Shown piece after piece: positions 56,171 through 64,000 of a stretch of DNA of 64,000 nucleotides. The notes under the pieces were generated by a model. It searched no databases and had not been told where the DNA came from. It worked only from the letters and a program-made list of their open reading frames with translations. Both the position numbers and the translations under genes were made by a program. This stretch comes from Mesocentrotus franciscanus (Eukaryota > Echinodermata > Echinoidea > Camarodonta > Strongylocentrotidae): NCBI GenBank assembly GCA_037976565.1, contig CP137686.1, forward strand, positions 960,646 to 1,024,645, read 5' to 3'. Position 1 is the stretch's first letter; the number at the start of each line of letters is the position of its first letter.

Positions 56171-56718
56171 CATTACATGGAGTGAGATTGCTCTGTGCTT
56201 CAAAGCAAATAATGAGTATCTTCAATACCACACGTTGTCTACATGCAACCAGTGGAGTTTGTTATGAATTTGTGTAATGGCGTCTCTTGAACGAGCACCC
56301 ACTAGCAACCTGCTGCTGTGTTTTGAATTCTCGGAACCCGGTTTAATTCCTCTTTTGGAAGTCCATAAAACAGTAAAATTACAATTATCTATACATGAGA
56401 CATAATCAAAGCTTGAACAAGAATTTCAACATATCTTCTAACAAGATATTGGCGAATGTGAATGGCCATGAAGATGAATCATCCCGGCCAACCCTGCTAC
56501 GTACATTGAGCGAGCTTATAAATCCTTAGGATCTAGGCCACTCAGATACACAGAGTCCTGCGAAAACATGACGTCGTTTCAGTTTCCTTGTTTTGGCCGA
56601 TGTCTATCTGTCAAAAGAAACTGTTTAACAAGTTTACATCAAACAAAACAAAAACAAATAGAACAGAAGTATGCACTGGACATAATATTATAGACGGTTA
56701 GACAGTGACTTAATACTA

Positions 56719-56719
56719 C

Positions 56720-56746
<27 letters not shown>
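56719..56746. repeat. (ga)n microsatellite
   Basis: About 14 uninterrupted ga units. Confidence 0.95.
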
Positions 56747-56752
<6 letters not shown>

Positions 56753-57659
56753 TACAAAACATATGGAAATATCATTTTTCCTAAAAAGAGATAAAACATT
56801 GGTTATTTGGTCTTGTTTAAAGTTTAGGTGTTTTTTTTGAGGGTCAAAATAGTTGAATTATAGTTAGAAATGAAATAAAACAACAAAAAACAATACAATA
56901 CATAAGTTAAAAAAACAATGAAATTCATAAGAAATTATCAAAACAAGAGATAACATAAGGAATAACCTGGCTCTTCCATTTTTTTTTTGTATTATTATTC
57001 CAAATGGTCTAACAAATATATGTAGTGAAAAAGAAAGCTTAAATATGAAGAATATATGATTTATGGGTAAAAATGTGAATATTTTGGACCTTATTTGCAT
57101 AATTTACCATAAATATGCAAATGAGTAAATTTGTCAAAAAAATGAAATTACCATAGTATTCTATACACTTCACTTGACATGCATGCAAATTTTCGCGGCG
57201 ATCGGCCGTTTCACGGCCGAGATCTTAGGGGGCCATAATCCCCCCACCCCGGCCGTATTAAGACCTCAAATAGCCCGGTCTTTTTAGGGTTAATATATAC
57301 GTTCTCTTTTGGAGTAGTCATCTCCTGTTTATAGATCAACTACTGGATTCCTTTGCTCGTAATCTGTTGAAAATCCCCCCAGCACAGGGACCTTCTCCCT
57401 CCCTGAGTCCCTTACGAAGTGATATCTCCTCTCGTCGCCTACTTTTTTTTTTAATGATATTTTATTTCCTTCCTCATAAATTCACATTACAAAAATTATC
57501 ACAATAAGTAATATAGAACAAGATCTTCGATACAAGATACTTCATAAATAATCAATCAATGAACAATGAACATAGAAAAATCTCAAATAATACATGATTG
57601 TACATTTTTTCTTTCATATAACAGTTTATAATCAAAATAACCATAGAGGAAGGTATGAA

Positions 57660-57860
57660 TTTTACATAGTCCCACCCAATCACACACTCGCACATCCTCA
57701 ACTCGCACCACACACCACACACCACACACAAATTACTCATGACCCCCCCCCCCCCCCCCTCCTCTAGCCCACCCACTCCACACACCCTTTCACACACACA
57801 CTGCATGTAACCTGTTCCGGTTTGTCCACCTGTACACACAACAACAACAACAACAAAATC
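57660..57860. repeat. Low-complexity cluster: (cacacaccac)n, poly-C and (caa)n
   Basis: caccacacaccac repeats, a C run of about 18, and acaacaacaacaacaa. The minus-strand ORF at 57875-57552 is built from these. Confidence 0.9.
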
Positions 57861-58233
57861 GCCTACATTCTTCAAATCTTCTCAACACCCCCTCTGTCGG
57901 TCTACCCCGTATTACTCCTCAACGGTACCCACAGTAAGTGTTAGGCTCTTGAATCTTTGAACTCATTCTAGCAAAAGATCTAGTCAACAAAAAATGTTTT
58001 TGCTTATGTTTCCGCTTGCATTTTATTTGCTATTCATTATTTATGCTAATGCATTGGCTGTATTTTAAGAAGATTTTTTTTAAAAATCATAATGATGCAC
58101 CACTCCCCGGCCAAACCGACTCGAGCCCTCATCATATTCTAGTCAAACTATTCCCGCAACGAGAGGCCCAATAAATGTCACTGGGAGGGTTGTCATCTAA
58201 ACTCTGTGTGGATGGGTGTAGGGTAGATCTAGG

Positions 58234-58420
58234 CAGGGGCGGCGATCCCGGGGGGACGGGGGGACGTCCCCTCAATTTTTTCGTCCCCCCCTGAAAATTT
58301 GAAAAAGTGCAAAAAAAAATGTATTGCTAATACTGACTAAGGACTACAACACACTTTTAGGCTCTGGAGGGCCCAGGAGTACAGCGTTTAGACAAATACA
58401 AATGCAAAAATCTTCTCGTG
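58234..58420. mobile_element. Truncated copy of the hAT-type MITE at 39240
   Basis: CAGGGGCGGCGATCCCGGGG start, then the body shared with 39240-39400 (gaaaatttgaaaaagtgc, ttaggctctggagggccca). The right end is lost. Confidence 0.8.
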
Positions 58421-58675
58421 TGCCTGTTTTTAAAGGGTGCACCTCTGCACTAAGAAAATCTTAACTCTGCTTGAACAGAAAACTGAAGGGGATTTTAAAT
58501 CCCAATTTATTGTTATTTGTTTTGTTTTACCTCGGATGTATTTTCGATGTCTTTTCCACAAATTTACTTATCAATATTGCACATCATAACACACCAGAGG
58601 GATTTAAATCTCAACTTTTCTCAGCCATGGAATTGGTGAGTGGGGTCTAGCTGCCTTCCTCGGGAGGCACACGTT

Positions 58676-58985
58676 TTCCGATGGTTCGTAATTTCGACGG
58701 TTCGTAATTCCAAAACACACATTTCCAATTCGATTGGCTATTGAGTAATGTTGACATGGTAATTAATGCTAATCCAAAGGTTCGTAATTTCGGAAATCAA
58801 TACAGGTGCATGCTATGTTGTTTTCGGAATTATTAACCTTGAAAAATACACGTAATTTAATTATTAGCCTTATTTAATTTTCGGAGTTATGAGCCCTAAG
58901 TCCATTTCGGAAATACGAACATTTTGAATTATGAACCTTATTTATAGGAGTAACGAATCTTCAATAAATGAACCTTCGGAAAAAA
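58676..58985. repeat. Repeat rich in ggttcgtaattt and its inverse
   Basis: ggttcgtaatttc occurs several times and related inverse forms (aattatgaacc, ttcggagttatg) follow, an imperfect foldback. No coding content. Confidence 0.65.
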
Positions 58986-59943
58986 TGTTTCTACCCTCTT
59001 GACCCCCGACCCCAGCAGCTCGACATCTAAAAACCCATTCGAAGTTGCGATGTCAGTAGTGCTTCGTATAAAGAGATGCAATAGCATTAACAAAATTATA
59101 TAGAATCGAGCGCCACTAGACGAAAATCCCCTGTGTAGGTTTGTTGTGACTGTTTGTACTTTGTAGTCTAGTTTTTTTAATGTCTTTATAAAAATTGGTG
59201 CGTTTTATTGTATAGAAGACAACTTTCATGTTTAAAGGTAATGCAAAGTTTTGGGAAATTTTGAAAATTGGATGGATAGTAATTCTTTAAAATGTTGATA
59301 TATTTGGATGCCCCTGTGGATGTAGTATAAGCACTAGAAAATATTTAGCTCCTAAAACACTTCTGCTTTCGAGAAATTGAATAATCAAAATTTACTGGTG
59401 CTCCCGGTAAATTTCAAATATTTCAAATAGCGCCTATGGCCATTCCATGGTAGCTGCGACCATGAAAATCTCAAAATATACAGTTCTGATATATAATTTC
59501 CAAACGGGAGTAGCAAATGGGTCGATTGTAGTCAAGAAACATTGTTTTAAAGCTAAAGTAATATCAGTCTTGAGAGGGTGCTATATACAACATAAAGACT
59601 TTATTATTAATTTACGAATTCATCACTTTAGACTCGATTTCAACCGTGATAACGATCACTGAATATTGTAAAATCGCATATGCTTCCAATATGTTTATTT
59701 GAACCAAATTCATGACCCCATACCAAAACTGTGTATTACTTTTAATCAATCGGATTTGTAAATTTGATGGGAACTAAATGGTTGTTACTATGTGCATGGT
59801 AATTGAAATTAAATACCATGATTACATTCAAGCCTAAGTTTTCAGATGCCAATATTAATTGAATTAATGCTGTTGGAATGCCTGTCCGTCCTGTAAATTA
59901 TTTCAATATGCATCTCTTTCTATATGTTTCCGTCTTTGTGTGG

Positions 59944-60082
59944 GTGTGTGTGTGTGTCTCTGTCTCCCTCTCTCTCTCTCTTCCTCTTCTTCTTCTTCTT
60001 CTTCTTCTTCTTCTTCTTCTTCTTCTTCTTCTTCTTCTTCTCCTCATACTCTTCCTCTTCCTCCTCCTCCTCCTCGTCTCAT
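59944..60082. repeat. Microsatellite cluster (tg)n, (ct)n, (ctt)n, (cct)n
   Basis: Includes about 18 consecutive ctt units at 59985-60040. The Leu- or Ser-rich ORFs here are artefacts. Confidence 0.95.
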
Positions 60083-61139
60083 TCTGTTTCTTCTTAATAA
60101 TTTCTCTCGTTCTCTAGCTGGCCTCTATCGCCCCGAAATTTCCCCATGGGTCTTTTGATGAAAAGTTGCACTTGAAAGCCACTCAGTCAGAACTTAGTAT
60201 TGAAATGCTATTCCATTATAATTTGAATGTGTTAAACTAGTCAAGAGGGAAAAGTCTACCCTGATATCAAGTTGGTTTTAATTTAAAATAATGAAAGGAA
60301 CAGGTCCGTCAAGTTTGAGCTAATTTTGATTTGTAATCGATTTTTGCTCAAACTTCCACTCTGATCCGTTTCTCTAATTTTTCTGCTTCTGATAAAACCA
60401 ATTTAATATCAGGGTGGATTTCCAATTTAATAGCTGGATTTAACAACAAAATTCTATTCAAGAGGTCATGAATTAGCCAACTTATGAGTATAAAAATCTA
60501 GAGCAAAGTTATAATAATTCGTAATAGAAGAGTGATATTACAATATCATGCTGTCCCAGTACATGTAAAAGTGATGTAATGCATGAATACGTATAATTAT
60601 GTCGAACGAGTTTCAGGGAAATTGGAGACAAAATATTATTATGTCAGTTAATTGCCTTAAATTAGGGGAAAAATCTATTGTTTCGGGTGAGATGAGGGGT
60701 GATAAAAATATCTTGTCAGAACACGTATGGTATTAAATGAATGACATGTGATGATGCATATGTAGTTGCCTTAAGTTTGAACTTCGTAAGCGACACTGGG
60801 AAATACAGGAGAAAATGGATACGTATGGAAGGGCTGCCTTATAGTTTATAGAAAGATAAATTGACATTTATTAAAAGTAACAAAGGGCCGGCTAGCGCTA
60901 GGGAACTTGTTACAGTTGTAATGCCTTTAATGACAGAGGGCGCACGTAAAATAACAAATTGACCTGCCCAGGTCTAAATCTCCGAAGGTGGACGGATTGT
61001 CTTTTTAGCAGCGGAAAGAAGCACACTTTTAGTGGATATTATTAGATTCTGGAATATCTGGATAAACTCTTGGTATCCTAGTCAATCGTATGTATAATAA
61101 TTGGGAAATACTGTCATTCTGATCAAATTTTCAAGCTAT

Positions 61140-61560
61140 TTCGACGACGGTCGACACACCTTTTTCTGTCGAGCATTGCAAGGGCCGTGTATTGTGAGCT
61201 GAGCTGAGCTGAGCCGCGGTACTGTACGGTATTCCTGTGTAGCCGAGCGGCTATATCGTGCACCTGCTACCGTAAAACGGTTGGTTTGGTGCGCTCCGAT
61301 CCCCTGTGCAGACTGTACTGTACGTCTGTAGATCTACTGCAAACTCTTCTTTGGAGTCTGAGACTTGATTGATAATATACTTCTGCTTCCCTAAATTGGA
61401 CATATAGCGGATCAACCGAGAATTCTATTGAAGTATTCCCTCAGTTTAGTGAGGTACCAAGTCAGAGGACTGGAGGATTTGCTGAATCTGTGGACTAAAT
61501 ATTTAATATTAAATTTGAGAGGAATTTTCAAGATCAACACGGACGGTCATCAACCTCAAA
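61140..61560 (+). promoter_or_regulatory. Probable CASK 5' UTR and proximal promoter region
   Basis: This sequence is richer in CG dinucleotides than its AT-rich surroundings (for example around 61140-61320) and leads directly to the CASK start codon. It includes a gagct tandem run near 61198-61215. No TATA box or initiator can be assigned with confidence, so the transcription start is unknown. Confidence 0.45.
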
Positions 61561-61619
61561 ATGGCAGATGAAGATTTACTCTTTGATGATGTGTATGAGC
61601 TCTGTGAGATAATTGGAAA
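61561..61619 (+). CDS. CASK: CASK first coding exon (MAGUK scaffold with CaMK-like domain), gene truncated by window edge
   Basis: The exon encodes MADEDLLFDDVYELCEIIG plus two bases of the next Lys codon, then the donor AAA|GTAAGT (phase 2). Compared with the vertebrate CASK start I remember, 16 of 20 residues are identical and the four changes are conservative (D/E, V/L, E/D, V/I). IIGK opens the glycine-rich-loop strand of the CaMK-like domain. Start choice: an in-frame TGA at 61516-61518 upstream and purine-rich context (CAAAATGG). Family knowledge: CASK couples an atypical CaMK-like kinase domain, L27 repeats, PDZ, SH3 and guanylate-kinase domains, and scaffolds adhesion molecules and channels at synapses and epithelia. 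All other exons lie beyond 64000, so intron 1 exceeds 2.3 kb. Confidence 0.95.
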
Positions 61620-61835
61620 GTAAGTCATGAAACTAATATTTTAAATCCTTTGGCTTTGAAATTTTTCTTTAGCTTTTGAGATTTTAAATTAGACCTAGAG
61701 GTCTAGTTTAGACTACATGAATGAACTTGACATGTACATGTACATAATACAACAATCTTTTGTCATGTTTGTGTATTAATTTATTAATAATATTATTATT
61801 ATTTAATGATGTTTGTGTACATGTGTACATGAAAT

Positions 61836-62532
61836 GTACACCCCACGTAGAACTATTTGTATTCCGTGCTGTACAATGAGTTTACGTGCTCTGATTGGCC
61901 GATACGCTCAAGCCGTTACAAATTAAAGTGATAGAGGGCCCCCACTTACATGTACGTAAGCTTAAGCAATTAGCGCGCAAGGCAAAGTGCAATGTCAATA
62001 CGACTTTTTACGTAACATTACATAACGAACTGACATGTCGTGCTTTAAACAGTGACGCATTTCACACATAGGTGACGCACACTCAGCATAGGTACAAACA
62101 TAAAATAGAAAAATCAACGAACATTTCAATACAACTTGCAAGTTTGTACCTTAAATATGACGAAAATGAGAATTTTTCAAACTTAAGACATGTACTTACT
62201 GTACGTAAGTCTTACATGTACATAAGTCTTAAACTTAAGTGAATTACTTAACTTTTCAAGGACGCTGAAAATATATCGTAACAAATAGAAGATTTGACTG
62301 GAATATCATAATTTTGGTATCGGTAAAAACAGAAAATCGCAAGCTAGCTCCTCGCACTAATGTCTTATAACATAGAGCCTACATGTATGGGATCCAGCGA
62401 TAGCCAATCTAAAGGGCCCATGTCGGCTCGGCTAGGCGCCAAATTACGAAAATGAGCTGAGGCGGGAGAAACGTAATGCGCATGCGCTGGTTGTATTGCC
62501 GATGTAAGCTAAAGTTCTACGTGCACCCTGTA
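61836..62532. repeat. Possible TIR element in CASK intron 1
   Basis: tgtacaccccacgtagaact on the left and agttctacgtgcaccctgta on the right are imperfect inverses about 700 bp apart. Internal acatgtacgtaag palindromes. No transposase. Confidence 0.5.
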
Positions 62533-63258
62533 AGTGTAACTAATACTTGTCCAATTACGTCAGACCTAGCCAATGTCAAATATGATATTGATATCACCTA
62601 GCCTTAATTGACACCCATACCCCTGCGTGAAGAGGCAGGTAAACAAAAGCTTAAATGCGTCTGAAATCACCCATTCCCGCAACTGACGAACATTGCACAG
62701 TGGCCTCAGAGTTTTCTAGTGGACTCTTCTTTCTTTTCTTCTCATAAAAAGCACTTTAAAATCGGTAAAGAAATAAATATAAAATGTGAGATTTAGCTAA
62801 CCGAGAGGCAGTGATTTGCTTACCTTCCACGTGTTCCTGATGATCATTAGTAAAGGTGCGATTTACATTACAAAAACGCTGACCTCTTGCGAAAGTTTGT
62901 GGTGTTACTTGCAAAGACACCGGTATACACGTTAAAAAAATGTTTTTTCTGTTGCCAATATGATACTTACTTTACGATAATAGCGATTAGTGTAAAAAGG
63001 CGCGCGCGCAGGGAGTTCGCTAAATTCAGCGGACTCTGTGCATGCGCCCTTGTATACTATACTAATTAAGTATCAAATTGGCAATGCAAAAACACAGTTT
63101 TTTACGTCAGACGGGGCTCACTGGCTGCAGCACAACCAAGCAAAGGCCATGTTTAATCAATTATTAAAAAAATAACGTTTATTGTTAGATCATTATTCGT
63201 TTTACTTGTACTATTTTAGACACAAGTCTAACTAGAATACACCTGACGGTGGCCTGGG

Positions 63259-63386
63259 GCCCGTTTCTCGAAACCGTCATAAGTCTAACTTCTTGAATAT
63301 CCCATTGAAACGTGTGTTATAGAATTAACACGCGTTTCAATGGGATAGTCAAGAAGTTAGACTTATGACGGTTACGAGAAACGGGC
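63259..63386. repeat. 128 bp near-perfect foldback in CASK intron 1
   Basis: gcccgtttctcgaaaccgtc on the left and gacggttacgagaaacgggc on the right, pairing through most of both arms. Followed by (gaa)n at 63400-63423. Related to 14271-14373. Confidence 0.92.
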
Positions 63387-63554
63387 ACTGTACTGCAACT
63401 GAAGAAGAAGAAGAAGAAGAAGAATTTGTTTATTTGAATGCGAAATTCATTGCCTTTACTTACATGTAGTTTTGAAACAGAGCAGGTGTTAGACCGTGTT
63501 ACTGTTCATACTGTTAGTGTACTTTCGCATGCATTGGTTTCCTCATTCCCACTC

Positions 63555-63954
63555 TTAAAGGCATCATTTAACAATGTTACATAAATCTGAGATGCACGGC
63601 CCTACATGTACATGTTATCAGTATCTGTGTCTGTGATATGGTGTAATATTGAAGCCCTAAAAAAATTGCGCTTCAAAATGATCAAGAAGTGCCTCAAAAA
63701 AGTAAAAATCTTTGAGTGACCGGTTTTACCATACTCGTTTTCCCCAATAGACTGTAGTGTAATGAAAACCGTTAGGAAAACACAAAAATTGGTTTCGATT
63801 TCCAATCATAAATATCTTGATAATCAGACAGGCGATCGGCTTGTAAAAGTCATGGGGTGCCTGACTGACCTAAAGGTTTATAATTATAATTGCAGCATGA
63901 GCTAAATCCAGGATTTTGTTTCAGAATCTGAGACAACGTTACCGGATCCCTTTA
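63555..63954. mobile_element. piggyBac-like MITE, copy 2, in CASK intron 1
   Basis: Same element and orientation as 48049-48434 (catcatttaacaatgtta ... accggatcccttta). The left TTAA is intact; the right reads TTAG. The ORF called across it on the minus strand is an artefact. Confidence 0.75.
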
Positions 63955-64000
63955 GAACTCTACTTATATCTTGCATTGCACAATGTGCAATTTGAATTGA

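Overview
The window looks like a piece of a marine invertebrate deuterostome chromosome, most likely an echinoid (sea urchin). The genes are split by long AT-rich introns with standard GT-AG junctions. The rest is dense with tRNA-derived SINEs, small foldback elements, decayed LINEs, microsatellites and arrays built on a tgacctttgacct core. The species call is inference; the exon-level gene calls come from hand translation of the sequence. No rRNA, functional tRNA, CRISPR array, bacterial operon or provirus was recognised.

Three host genes are supported. (1) A complete DIPK2 (divergent protein kinase 2; C3orf58/DIA1/HASF family) gene on the minus strand, six coding exons from 15247 down to 6970. 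All phases match, giving 425 residues with an N-terminal signal-anchor. (2) A minus-strand gene from 50348 down to 25335. Its eleven exons join in frame into a 638-residue single-pass receptor: signal peptide, two Ig-like domains, three EGF modules, two fibronectin III domains, a TM helix and a 30-residue tail ending in a YENT tyrosine motif. The ectodomain is closest to Tie1/Tie2 angiopoietin receptors, but there is no kinase domain. This is the most interesting object here. (3) The first coding exon of CASK on the plus strand (61561-61619), with the rest beyond the right edge. The Tie-like gene and CASK are divergent, with about 11 kb between their start codons.

Layout: 1-6969, repeat-rich DNA 3' of DIPK2; 6970-15247, DIPK2 with LINE and MITE insertions in its introns; 15248-18040, possible DIPK2 5' region carrying a SINE; 18040-24210, two decayed plus-strand LINEs broken by small DNA transposons and a 2 kb inverted-repeat element; 24536-50348, the Tie-like gene, whose large first intron holds a minus-strand LINE split by a hAT-like element that is itself split by a second hAT-like element; 50349-61100, intergenic arrays and microsatellites; 61100-64000, CASK 5' region, first exon and start of intron 1.

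DIPK2 is expected in the secretory pathway and the Tie-like protein at the cell surface. CASK is a cytoplasmic MAGUK scaffold. Nothing in the sequence shows the three acting together.
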